Part shown: positions 43,952-54,643 of the stretch, in pieces | How the letters are laid out: the number at the start of each line of letters is the position of its first letter | How positions within the stretch are numbered: position 1 is the first letter of the stretch | Assembly (NCBI RefSeq): GCF_910592395.1 | Contig: NC_088312.1 | Coordinates: 9,176,001-9,240,000 of the forward strand | Source: Lineus longissimus | Taxonomy: Eukaryota; Nemertea; Pilidiophora; Heteronemertea; Lineidae | DNA length: 64,000 bases | Direction: 5' to 3' | The notes under the pieces: model-generated | What the model was told of the DNA's origin: nothing | The model's input: the letters and a program-made list of their open reading frames with translations, nothing else | The model's database searches: none | Made by a program: the position numbers and the translations under genes

Positions 43952-44551
43952 AAATCATCTGGTGCCACCTCCAAAGCAGTAATAGAGATTCCTGACTCCC
44001 CTCCGACTTTAGATCTTTCCATAGAACAAGAAGACTCCAGACTCTCGAATATCATTTCAATGGCTGAGGACCAGTATCTGTCTCATCATAGACTTTCACA
44101 ACAAGACTACATCATATCTGATAGGTTTTCAGATCTTCCTAGTCAACGCATTTCCCCTGCAGCAACGTCCTTGAACCATCCAAAAAAACGAAAGATTTCT
44201 CGAGTCTCGCCGTCGTTGACCTTGACCTCACCGATGCAAAAGTCTTCCGACGTGTCACCAGATTCAATGGGAATGTCCGACTCTCTTACTCATGTTAATT
44301 ACAGTCCTATGAGCAGTGCAAGTGATACGTTCTTTCCCTTGACTGTTTCACAGGATGAGGAAAATAAAAGTGGAATCGATCCTGCTGCTGGTGCTATGAT
44401 GATGGACACGCAGCGTGACCTAGGTATGATGCCAGGCACGCCTAGTTCAGGGGCAAGTGACAGTAATCAGGGCCCCCCTGTGCCGATATCTGGGCCGATC
44501 CCGGCTGCAGGAATGTCAGTGTCACCTGGAGGATTGGGAGGAGATGGAAAG
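43952..44551 (+). CDS. Plus-strand paralogue exon 2, linker with SIM-like motif and basic patch
   Basis: Acceptor tattctttcag, donor aaag/gtgggt; 600 nt, phase 0 both sides, 200 residues. It keeps VIEIPDSPPTLDLS and the Gly/Pro-rich end of the minus copy. It has gained or kept HPKKRKISRVSPS, a good monopartite nuclear-localisation candidate, where the minus copy reads TPTKEQWSSVSPS. It splices in phase to the finger exons downstream. Confidence 0.92.
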
Positions 44552-45253
44552 GTGGGTATCTGTTCTGAATCATATTTATCCTATTTCTTACCCAATGTAT
44601 CACAAAAATGTTTGTAACGATTGCCCCTATCGTTCAAACCTGCAAAATGGAGGTAGAAGTAAGGTAAATTTAGTGGAAAGAAGACGTCAGTATGGAAGCT
44701 GTGCAGTGAAATGGAGTTAACAGCATGAATGGATCATCAAGGAATGTCTGGCAGAAGCAGTGATGGAAATTGTCCAACTGACTTGGAATCAATGGAAGAA
44801 CAATCAGGCATTTGTGAGAATGTTCTTGCTGTGGACACCCATTGCCCATTACTGAATGCCATATTGGATCTACATCTATGTTAAGATGTCGTGATGTTCA
44901 AAGAACAGGATTTCGTGACATTGTGACAGTGTGCAAGATACTCAACTCATCTGTCAGCGAGACAAAAAGTGCATTCATGAAGTTAGTTCTTTCGAGCAAA
45001 GTTAGGGAGCGCATGACTATACTGAAATGATGACCATGCTAAATGTGCACATTGTTGCTATGCTCTGCGCCATGAATGTACATGTACCAACAACTTTCAT
45101 CAATAATTAACCTATGAAATGAAAAAAAGTTAGTTCCTACCAACTTTTCCAAAGTCTCCTGCCTGACGTTTCTCTGGAACGTCGTAATTCTCCAGCACGG
45201 CAGTATGATTTTTAACTCACAAAGTACTGATACTGGCATTTCTTATTTTGCAG

Positions 45254-45481
45254 TTCCTGTCTAAATTACCAAAGGTGCTTGAAAACACGCAAGGAGTACC
45301 TTTTAGTTATAAAGCGCTACGCTGCCGGATCTGTGGGAAACATTATTATACGCCATATAAGATGAAGGCCCATATGAGAAGCCACACCGGTGAACGGCCA
45401 TTTAAATGTGTCATCTGCAACAACGCGTTCCATCTCAAACACCATCTCAAAGCACATCTGGCAACTCATGCAAAGCCTTAA
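45254..45481 (+). CDS. Plus-strand terminal exon P1, two C2H2 fingers
   Basis: Phase-0 acceptor tttcttattttgcag before 45254; 75 residues and a stop. Fingers start at residues 24 and 52; helix residues T-Y-K-A and L-H-H-A. The linker is TGERPFK. Finger 2 has the FHLKHHLK helix shared with minus-strand X8-X10. Confidence 0.92.
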   Translation, partial: FLSKLPKVLENTQGVPFSYKALRCRICGKHYYTPYKMKAHMRSHTGERPFKCVICNNAFHLKHHLKAHLATHAKP

Positions 45482-45513
45482 CAGAAACTGATGGGGTGTT
45501 TCTTATTTTGCAG

Positions 45514-45723
45514 TTGCTGCTTGAGTTTATTAGGATGCGAAATACACACATTGATGCTCTGTTCTGCGAGATTTGTGGAAAAAGATTCAGTGCACCTTCT
45601 AAAAAAAAGTATCACATGAGAATCCACTCGGACGAACGACCATTTCAGTGCAGTATCTGCCAATGTGTATTCCGACTAAAACACCATCTCAAGAACCATA
45701 TGGCCACTCACAGAAAGACTTGA
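45514..45723 (+). CDS. Plus-strand terminal exon P2, two C2H2 fingers
   Basis: Only 32 bp after the P1 stop, with the same acceptor tttcttattttgcag. Phase 0; 69 residues and a stop. Fingers start at residues 18 and 46; helix residues A-S-K-Y and L-H-H-N. The linker is SDERPFQ. Finger 1 has Lys for the core Leu (PSKKKYH). Confidence 0.92.
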   Translation: MLLEFIRMRNTHIDALFCEICGKRFSAPSKKKYHMRIHSDERPFQCSICQCVFRLKHHLKNHMATHRKT

Positions 45724-45747
45724 AAAACTTTTGAAGCAGAAAGAAAC

Positions 45748-45903
45748 ATTTGGTACAGTCATGTCAATACATTTGGTACAGTCATGTCAATGCATATGTT
45801 ACAGTCATGTCAATGCATATGGTACAGTCATGTCAATGCATATGGTAGAGTCATGTCAATACATTTGGGACAGTCATGTCAATACATATGGTACAGTCAT
45901 GTA
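45748..45903. repeat. About 23-bp tandem repeat, about seven copies
   Basis: Copies of ggtacagtcatgtcaatgca with small changes, directly after exon P2 and probably in its 3' UTR. Confidence 0.92.
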
Positions 45904-46184
45904 ACACAAGGTTGCTGTTGCCATACACAACAACCTTGAGGAGTTCTGAAGACCAATTTTGCCCTTTTGTTCTTGTATTGTGGGTGTCTGTAAAAGTGTT
46001 AGAGTGCATCCTATGGGGCTGTGAAGTGCAATGTACTTGTGGTGTCTGTTAGTCATTTTGATATGTGACTGCATGATTGAGTTTAAGAACACAATTGCGT
46101 TCTTGTTTCAGCCTCATAGATCACGGTTTGTCCCTGGAATTACTTGTCAGTTTTATCTTATGATTCTGATGTATCTCATTGCAG

Positions 46185-46388
46185 TTCACTACTGTTGTTC
46201 AAAGGATGTGTGGCTATAACATCATAAAATGCGACATTTGTGGAAAGATTTTCGCAGCTCCATCACTTCTGAAGATTCATATGAGAACACACACAAAGGA
46301 GCGGCCGTTTGAATGCAGTGTTTGTGGAAAGTCGTTCGGGCATAAACACCATCTGAAACGGCATTTTCTGGCACATGGTGATGTCTAA
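46185..46388 (+). CDS. Plus-strand terminal exon P3, two C2H2 fingers
   Basis: Phase-0 acceptor tgtatctcattgcag before 46185; 67 residues and a stop. Fingers start at residues 16 and 44; helix residues A-S-L-I and H-H-H-R. The linker is TKERPFE. The lead [12 protein letters not shown] is repeated in the finger-less exon at 46500. Confidence 0.92.
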   Translation, partial: FTTVVQRMCGYNIIKCDICGKIFAAPSLLKIHMRTHTKERPFECSVCGKSFGHKHHLKRHFLAHGDV

Positions 46389-46499
46389 ATCTAAAATATA
46401 CTGATTTTGTACTGTAGAATCTCTCTGAAGAGAGAGGTGAGTCTTATCATGGATCTTGTCAGTTTATCATGTGATTCTGGTATCTATCAATCATTGCAG

Positions 46500-46643
46500 T
46501 TTGCTTGTGATGTCCAAAGGATGTGTGGCTATGAAGTCCTACATGATGTTTGCTTCTATTCATATTTTGATATCCTTGATAAATGTGCAGGACAACCAAG
46601 TGATTGTGAAGACCAAAAGATTGGTACCATTGACAAGTTCTAG
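46500..46643 (+). CDS. Plus-strand terminal exon P4, no zinc finger
   Basis: A 5' copy of P3: the flank (cttgtcagttt, gattctg) and a phase-0 acceptor tcaatcattgcag precede FACDVQRMCGYE, matching the P3 lead. Instead of fingers the frame continues with a Cys/Asp-rich peptide (CFYSYFDILDKC, then CEDQ) and stops after 47 residues. It is either a decayed exon or a finger-less isoform that would give the coiled coil without DNA binding. It is open and in phase but lacks any domain. Confidence 0.5.
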   Translation, partial: FACDVQRMCGYEVLHDVCFYSYFDILDKCAGQPSDCEDQKIGTIDKF

Positions 46644-47282
46644 TTGGCAGCACTTGCAACTAATGATGGAGCAATCACCTGTCTCTGAGCTGGTTGTGAC
46701 ATAAAATCAGAATTGTAACAGCTACTGTCATCAGCTTGGTTGTGACATGGTCTCTACAGGGAGTCATACAAGACATATGCCTTCCCAAGTCATATAGCAC
46801 CCTATATTGACAGAGACACATACAAAAAGATCAGCTGTATCTGAAATTTTGAATAAATATATCTGTAATGAAGTCCTACATGATGTTTGCTTCTATTCAT
46901 ATTTTGATATCCTTGTTAAATGTGCAGGACAACCAAGTGAGTGTGAAGACCAATAGATAGATACCATTGACAAGTTCTAGTTGGCAGCACTTGCAACTAA
47001 TGATGGAGGAATCACCTGTCTCTGAGCTGGTTGTGGCGTAAACTCAGAATTGTAACAGCTACTGTCATCAGCTTGGTTGTGACAGTGTCCTGGACGAGTA
47101 AAGTTGGCTGGTAGCTACTTTTCAGATCTTGGACATTGTAGCAGCTACTGTCGTCAGATTGGTTGTGACATGGTCTCTACAGGGAGTCATACAAGACATA
47201 TGCCTTCCCAAAACATGTAGCTAGAGCTCAGAGTGTGGGAATGAGAAGTATCCTATATTGACAGAGACACATACAAAACACC
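46531..47282. repeat. Local duplication downstream of the paralogue
   Basis: 46531-46836 is repeated at 46867-47282 with an internal insertion. Shared words include tcctacatgatgtttgcttc, aggacaaccaagtga and caagacatatgccttccc. Confidence 0.88.
46853..46858 (+). terminator. Poly(A) hexamer of the plus-strand paralogue
   Basis: AATAAA about 470 nt after the P3 stop and 210 nt after the P4 stop. Confidence 0.5.
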
Positions 47283-47578
47283 ACCTTAAAAAGCAGAGAC
47301 TAACACGGCAGAGTACTGTCGCAATGTTTTCAATCTCTATTAAAGGTCCTGGGTCTCTGTAGAACCGTATGTTAAACGTGACACTTTTTGCAGGGGTCAT
47401 AAAACTGTTACACCGGATTTGTTTATATACGCGGTATCATTTCACTTGGTTGGGTTTAAAAATGAAATGGTCCAGGGACCATGTACTCACCTCGGGTAAT
47501 GTAATGCATGTCATTTGCAGTGGATATGGGCAGAACAGTTTCTGGCTAGTTTCACGAGTTTTGATTCCATTAAATATA

Positions 47579-48452
47579 TTGGCAGTGTTTTATTGGTTCT
47601 GTGATGTCAAGATATCAATTATAACAATATATCATTTTTGGATGGATTTTCAGGGCAAACACGAGCGACGCTAAGATGCTGAAAATTTTGGAACGTAATG
47701 ATTGATACATAAACTGATTGATGCTAAAGCGAAATATCGATATCAAGGCTAATTAACCATTTATTCTGAAATATCACGAAATGATAACTTGGACATGTTC
47801 TCAAAATATGAACAATTTTTGAAAATTTTCTTGATGACATGGAAGACAATGTCAGTCTGAGTACTGAACCAAGATTTGGGGTGAAAACATCAGAGTCGAG
47901 TTGATTGAGAGGGAATATCGTTTTCGTGATATTTTGAAGAATTACTGCCAGACCAGCATTGATATAAAAATTTCGCTTTAACATCTATCAGATTATATAT
48001 CTATCATCAATATCCCGCATTTTCAGCGTTATATCACGCACAGTTTGCGGATGCAGACCACTTTGAAAATACCTCGTACCCAGGTCTTACAGGCTTTTCA
48101 CTCCTATTCATTCATGATCATGGAGGGTCATGTAGGCCCTGGATCCAAGGCCTCTTTTTGAGTTTCATGGCAGATTTTTGCAAAAATTTACCAAATGTTT
48201 GAAAAACCATGAAGCGGTTGGAATTTTGAGCTGATTTTTGCATGCAGCATCTGTACGACATCAACAACTACATTGGCAGTGTTTTATTGGTTCTGACATG
48301 TCTAGATATCAATTATATCAACATATCATTTTGTGTCATTTTTGGATAGATTTTCAGGGCAAACACGAGCGACATTAAGATGCTGAAAATTTTGGAACGA
48401 AATGATAAATACATAATCTGATTGATGCTAAAGCGAAATATCGATATCAGTG
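47579..48452. repeat. Repeat block duplicated, with inverted ends
   Basis: 47579-47746 recurs at 48272-48452 (words ggcagtgttttattggttct and ttttcagggcaaacacgagc). The end of the block, gatgctaaagcgaaatatcg at 47720, is found inverted at 47957-47985, framing a roughly 265-bp unit with about 28-bp imperfect terminal inverted repeats. This looks like a non-autonomous DNA transposon that has been copied locally. Confidence 0.75.
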
Positions 48453-48728
48453 GTCGATGGATTTGACTGAAAATCAAGGATGTTGTAGAGAGTACATAGA
48501 TATATCACACCAAGATTTAGCCATCTAGCCCTAGCGGTGACGAAACGTGCTCCGCTAACGGACGACGACAGACGCCACGGTATCGTATAAGCACCCCAGA
48601 GATGAGCTAAAAAGGAGAGCGGCGCTCTTTCCACCTCACTGGCCACCACTGGCTCACTATTCAAATATCAGAAAATCCATCTCTGCATGCGCAAGTCCAA
48701 TTAACCGATGCCCATTAGAGTATTTACA

Positions 48729-48742
48729 ATAACCATGGAAAC
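48729..48742. promoter_or_regulatory. X-box-like RFX palindrome
   Basis: ATAACCATGGAAAC, close to the RFX site GTnRCC-AT-GGyAAC. The nearest downstream gene on either strand is unclear, so this could be an enhancer site or chance. Confidence 0.35.
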
Positions 48743-49429
48743 GGTTGGTGTATAGGAGATGTCTTCCTCGGATAAGTGTTGTAATGCACAATAATGGTAA
48801 GGGAGGCACTCAGCTAGTGTAATCAACTTGTACGCTCTAATGAGGCTCAGGCATCCTTAAAGGGAGAATATAGGGAATCACTGTAGGTGGGAATGTTGAA
48901 ACCAAGGTATAATTTGGAGCATAATGCTTCTCCTGTGGGTTTTTCGGCTAAGTGTCGTCGCAGGTCCAGGTGGATGCACCCTACTTTCATGGTTTTAGAC
49001 TCCCTTTAAAGGGACAAGCTGGGCATGAGATGATATGTTCGTTTTCATTAAAAAATGCTTTACAACTAGGCCGTGACTGCTCCAAAGAGAACAAGAGCTG
49101 AAACAAAATTCGAAAAGCATCAAACACGTTCAGAAAAAACTAGTTTAATGATGAACCAGAAAAAGAACAAACATACTGCAAAATTCACAAGCCATGTCCA
49201 AAACTGCCCCGTAACTCTGGCGAAAAATCATTAGGCCTATAGTGTGATAATACAAGTGGCGGCGCATGGTTAATAGGTAAATCCCACCCCCAAGTTGTTC
49301 CTTTAACGAGACTTCAGCAAGAATCCTAGCTGATGCAGTGGGCCGCAGTGGTGTCATCAAATGTAACATCGGGCAAAAGTTGACATTTTTACGGGAAAGG
49401 CACGCGAATCACGCGAAATCTCAATTAAA

Positions 49430-50770
49430 TCAAGTCTCCGTCCAAGCGGTTCTCCTTGCCAATTCATTGCCTACAAGGTCTTTAAACTGCATGGACTTCA
49501 TCGTTCCCGGGTAAAACTGCTCCTCCAACTGTTCAAGGATGGTTTGAAATCCAGGATTTATCTGAATACAATCCCTCCTGGTTTTCACCCAGTTATATGC
49601 GCGTCTAAGGTGCATCCCATGGAACGCCATCAGGTACTGTATAGTCACAACCGCACAACGCGATTTGCCCAAATAACTAGCTACGAGAACTTTTTTGTTC
49701 ATTTTACGGGCTCCCTCCAAAAAAACGTTTATTTCGCGAAAATAAATATCTATTCCCTCTTCTTCAATGTCTTCCACGCTTATACACAGTTTTGCTCTTG
49801 AATGGACATGTTTGGACGGACACGTGCACGGACAGATGGACTTCTTCTTGGACGGAACCTCATCCGGACGTTTGTTGCTGAGGTCAACCACACGATCTAC
49901 ACCAAGCCTGCACAGTAAATGCTCATTGTAAACCGATTCTATATTCCCCATATACAGAAAATCCAAAATTTCCGATATATTGGCGTCTTTGAAATATCCT
50001 TTACTGTCCGATTCCAAACATTCGAAAATGACTACAGACAAACTTTGCGATTTGTTTTTTTGAAACTGCTGTTGTTTGAGTTCAGCTTGTCGTTTCGGGT
50101 CTCTGCCTCCTAAATCTGGTGAACTAGAGCTCTGCACACGGATGTCTTCACTTGTGATATTCCTTGAATGTGTTTTAGATGTGACAAAAACATCGGGTAC
50201 AGTCAAAGAGGTCAGTCCTACAAGTTTCTCCTGAGATCCAATATTCTCATTAGATCCTTCCGGTGACGGTGCAGTCTTTATAACACGCCCATCAGACGAC
50301 CTGCAGTTTCGAGCTTTCGGTTTAAGGGTCTGGATCCCCATCACAAGATTTGGACAGGACCCCAGTAGATATTTAGATTTTGGATTCAATCGTGATGGCT
50401 CATTGCCCGAGAAAAATTTCTGTTGTAATCCCGCCATTTTTCGGTGTAGAAATCCTGATAGCGATCCCCGTCTTGGCCCTGCTTTGATAGAAGTGTCCTC
50501 AATCAAGATTGGCGGGGTTACGATGTCGCGCGGCGTCATGCCGTCTTCGCTTAGTGCACCAATCTCTAACTCAGGTTTTGTTTTCGGCAAATCTGTGAAT
50601 AATGGCCGCTCCTGACCGTCATCATCGTCACTTTGTCGTCGTCTCGTTGGTTTTGTCATCGTGGTATCGAGCAAGTCTAAACCCTTGGCGAAATTGTCCT
50701 TTCGATATAGCCTTGGCCTTCGATTGGCATCACTCATGTTGTGGTCAAGTGAGGGCACATCGCACGTCAT
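49430..50770 (-). CDS. Dual-specificity phosphatase-like protein, predicted pseudophosphatase
   Basis: A single coding exon of 446 residues from ATG 50770; a tga lies in frame just upstream. The first 240 residues are Ser/Lys/Asp-rich and look disordered. From about residue 250 to 425 the fold is that of a dual-specificity phosphatase: YLGxI-like start (FLYMGNIESVYN), a Val-rich beta strand, and the signature loop VLVASYLGKSRCAVVTIQYLM read as VLV, ASYLGKSR, then YLM, followed by VKTRRDCIQINPGF. The loop aligns to HCxxGxSR with His to Ala and the catalytic Cys to Ser (residues 364-371), so it should bind but not hydrolyse phosphoprotein, as in the STYX and STYXL2 families. Which subfamily it belongs to is not clear from the sequence alone. 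A 5' UTR acceptor tattttcag lies right of 50811. Confidence 0.85.
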   Translation of the reverse strand: MTCDVPSLDHNMSDANRRPRLYRKDNFAKGLDLLDTTMTKPTRRRQSDDDDGQERPLFTDLPKTKPELEIGALSEDGMTPRDIVTPPILIEDTSIKAGPRRGSLSGFLHRKMAGLQQKFFSGNEPSRLNPKSKYLLGSCPNLVMGIQTLKPKARNCRSSDGRVIKTAPSPEGSNENIGSQEKLVGLTSLTVPDVFVTSKTHSRNITSEDIRVQSSSSPDLGGRDPKRQAELKQQQFQKNKSQSLSVVIFECLESDSKGYFKDANISEILDFLYMGNIESVYNEHLLCRLGVDRVVDLSNKRPDEVPSKKKSICPCTCPSKHVHSRAKLCISVEDIEEEGIDIYFREINVFLEGARKMNKKVLVASYLGKSRCAVVTIQYLMAFHGMHLRRAYNWVKTRRDCIQINPGFQTILEQLEEQFYPGTMKSMQFKDLVGNELARRTAWTET

Positions 50771-53406
50771 CACCGGTCGTCATCATCAGGTGGACGGAAT
50801 TACCAGGTATGCTGAAAATAGATCATAGAATTTCAAATAAACTCATCAACGATTTTACGATATTTAGGTGGAGAATGTGGATCATGGAAGTCACACCCAT
50901 CTGCAATAATGGTTGGTTGGGGTTACTGTGATCCTTGCATCATGGAGAAAACATAGAAACTGACAGTCCAGGCTTAACAAAGTCACGAGCCTTAAGCATC
51001 CATTAATGGCGTAGCAATGCATCCCAGAGAACACTTGGACCTTTGAAACCAACTTGGCATAATCTTCTCTCACTAGAAACCACAGCCTCACATCTTTAGG
51101 GGAGGAGTATGTGAATGCCATTAGGGGATAATTGACTGACAAACAACGGAAAGAAAAAAAGAAATTACGCATTGGCTGACATCATGAAATTGCGGCCATG
51201 GTGGATTCCATGCAGACGCATGCTCCATATATATAAAGACGGCGGAAGTCCGCTCACCGCGTTCTTGGATACATGCCATTGATTAGCAGTTCGGAAGGGT
51301 TACAAAGATACTCGTGCAAACGAAGATGATAATGAGCTGTTTCTATGGTCTCTCATTACAGAACAAATTATTAGAAAGGTTCCAGTTAGTTTGGATCAAT
51401 TAGGGAACACGTTTCTTGTCATCACAGGTACATGTTCTCCGATATTGATTAATATTGTTCAATCTATGTGGTGGATGAGGTGACGGGGAAGATTGATACA
51501 TACCACAAAAGGCGCCCTGTAAGATTATATGACGATTTTGAAATGGTTGTATCAAAAGTATTAAAATAGTCCTAGATTTTGTCAGATAATGTTCCGCAGG
51601 TTTAGGTAAACACTAACGCAAATAGTTTCTGCAACCACGTGAACAATTTGTTTTTTCTGGATCAATGACAATTGCAGGTATGAGATGCAGACGCAGCACA
51701 ACACATCGTAAACTGATTCACTTGATTGCCACCTTTGACATTTGACATAACAAGTGTGCTAAGCCAAGACGAAAAACACTCCGAATGCAGAGGACCGGCC
51801 TTGTCCGGTCGCTCTATTGATGAGAAGACTATGATGACGAAGTTGACTGCACAAGGAGTCTAAGACGATGAGGCTAAACGAGCTGTGACCCCAATCTGAA
51901 CAATAGCGCGTATACTACGTCCCAGTCGATCCGGTTCAAATACACGTCGCGCAGTTCTATTAAAAGCTCATTAGATATGAACCGGATATACGAGAACACA
52001 GTATACGCACGTGATCATTACTGACGGCTGCTTGCAACGTCAGGTCTCGTTAGGGAGTTTTCCCCAAATGTACGTGATGATGACGTGCCCCATTAACAGG
52101 ACGTAACATCTATTTTAAAATGCGTTTCCAAAGTGAATGCATGAGGACAACCCATTTGTGTCGTATATCACTGGAAACGCCCGATTCCCCTGATTCTGCA
52201 GGATGTTAAATCGGGCATTTTATTTCCTTAAATAAATCATGAGCGTCGCATTTGCTCCTAGCTCTGTTCACCATCCCAAATGGCAATATTGCCAATTGAG
52301 CCGGACAATCACGAAAACCCCCAAATATTATACATTTCTTCCTGAATAATTCTTACAGAGACCATTCTCCCATGAAAGACAGTTGCTTACGCTACACGAA
52401 AATCAAAAAAATCGAGGGTCAACCATTGAACTTTTGAGATATGTTGAATTTTGCACAAATCAGCGAAAAACGCACCAGCTGGCACTGGACGGCATTTCAA
52501 CACGGGGCCGACGCACATTCCAAGTTCAGTGTACACATACGTAGGCAACAACAGTATAAATGCGTAGTTTCTTGTTAGCCGCCTATTGAGTAGCGCTCTA
52601 GGTTTCAGAAACTCCAAAAAAACATGTCTTTGCCAAAACAACTGCTGAATCAACACTGACATACTGTAAGGACCGAGAAATCAATGATTTTAGAAACTAC
52701 GGTGAGGGGCGCAAATGAATAAATAAACCCCTCCACAATGAGACCTGACGCAGGGCTTGTAACTGGCTTGTGACGGTGTGAAAGGAAATGTTGTCCGTAT
52801 GTGACCTGTCTGACGTCACGAATGACGCCACGCATCACAGTCGATTTCGTCCTGTTTATCAGGTTTATTGGTCCAAAAACAAGATTTTTCCGGCACTGCG
52901 AGCGCTGTTGGCGGGCCAAGTCTCAAGTTCTACAGTTATACAAAGTGCAGGGCCGGAGAAACGAACATTAATCCCTGATTGGGGTCTTTTATGCAACACT
53001 GAGATTCACCGATGCAGTCGCGTCATCAAAATGCTCGATGCAAGAAACTTATCAACGCGGCTTACCATTCCAGATGTTAAAGATGTTCTCTCTATTCGAA
53101 ACCGAGACCAACCTTCATAAAACACGGGACACCGACTACTGCAGACATAATTCTCTTTCACAAGCGCGAGTTAGAACTATGCGATGAAGAAACTCTGTTG
53201 CGGAAGCTTTAAAGTGTTCTTTTCCCGCCATATGTACTAAGCATTCACCAAAGTCTGATTTTGTGGGCTGTAAAATGTAAGTCATACACCTTCTACTACT
53301 TTCCTTTCCGGTGAGCCAAAATGCGACAGTTTTGTCTTGACCCCCTTCTTATTATGGAAATATATAAGAAATATCACATCATGCAAAAGACAAAGAGACA
53401 ACGTAC

Positions 53407-53530
53407 CTGTGACGGACGGCTAAATCAAGCCAGATACAGTTTCCTCCAGCAGCGTCAACCACTAAAGTAACACGGCGGCGTTCTCTCACAGCGTGCGCAG
53501 CCCACCCGTCCTTACATGGAGACTGCAGAA
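53407..53530 (-). other. Possible 5' non-coding exon of the pseudophosphatase gene
   Basis: A strong minus-strand donor (cacag/gtacgt) at 53406 ends a GC-rich stretch. The coding exon at 50.8 kb has only a 5' UTR acceptor, so an upstream exon must exist and this is the best candidate. The right end is a guess. Confidence 0.4.
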
Positions 53531-53543
53531 ATAGACGGTCTCG

Positions 53544-53557
53544 GTTTCCATAGTAAC
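53544..53557 (-). promoter_or_regulatory. RFX X-box-like motif near the putative promoter
   Basis: On the minus strand it reads GTTACTATGGAAAC, a good match to the RFX X-box half-sites separated by AT. It lies just upstream of the proposed first exon. X-boxes at such positions often drive ciliary genes. Confidence 0.45.
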
Positions 53558-54595
53558 GGACTAATAAGGTGTTGTGATTTCCATGTCACCACTATTGACG
53601 AGTGGTCAGATCGTACATGTGCATGTAGAAAAAACATGTATTCGATATGGATTGAACGCGATGACACTAATCACAATTGATATTCACAGTATTTTCTTTA
53701 TCATAGATAGGCCCATAGACAATAGACTCATTATAGGATTGACATTATTTGATTATGGTTCATTCGTATTGACGCGAATCGGTAGATAGTTACGTGAGAG
53801 GTATAAATTTTGATAATAAAATATTGACGATACAGGATAAAGTATTACTGAGTGGATGTGGTGAATTTTCATACTGATTTTTATACTTGTAAAGGCGATA
53901 AAGAACGAAGCAATAAGCTAAAAACCAGGGCTCAAAACTGCAACTGACGTCACACACAAATCGTGATGTCGTTGTATTTTTATGCGTTTGCGTCACATAC
54001 GATGCAGTGTATGCCGTTTGATCACACGGACTCCCTTTTTCGGCTTATAACTATAATGATTTTTCATTATCGCATGCTCACACAGCTTACATATTTTTCA
54101 ACAAGACATACGTAAAATTAATACGGGGAAACGTCATACTTATGCGCTGCTGCTGTGGTGTAGTACCGCTCCTTCACAGACAGCGTGTTGCTGCGCTGCC
54201 CGTCAGGCAGTTTTATTGCCATATGATTGCCTGGAACCTGGAATCCGCAAACAGTATTCAGTCGCACTTCATCCTAAAGTGGTATGTCAAGTCTATACCA
54301 CGCCCTTCTATACTGATCTCGTGGCTTTATTATTGATTTGGCAAATAAAACAATTTCCAAACGGACGCCAGCTATTTGCCTCGCGCGAGTCGCAGTAAAT
54401 TTCTCCCTGCTAAGGAAATAACCTTGGAAGAAGGTAAACATTGTTGTTATAAAACACTAGACGTCCGCAATGACTCCATAAACTGTCAGAGGCCGCATCA
54501 AAAAAATGGGGTGGATTTCGGCTGAGGCTGGAACTAACAATTCGAGTTGTTTTGGACGTCGTGGGAGGGGGTATTCGCGTGGGAAGGGGAGGTTA

Positions 54596-54643
54596 CGCAC
54601 CCCCTGCACCCCCTGCACCCCCGCACCCCCCCCCCCCCCCCTA
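54596..54643. repeat. C-rich low-complexity tract (G-rich on minus strand)
   Basis: Repeats of accccctgc followed by a run of C. The minus strand could form a G-quadruplex. Confidence 0.75.
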
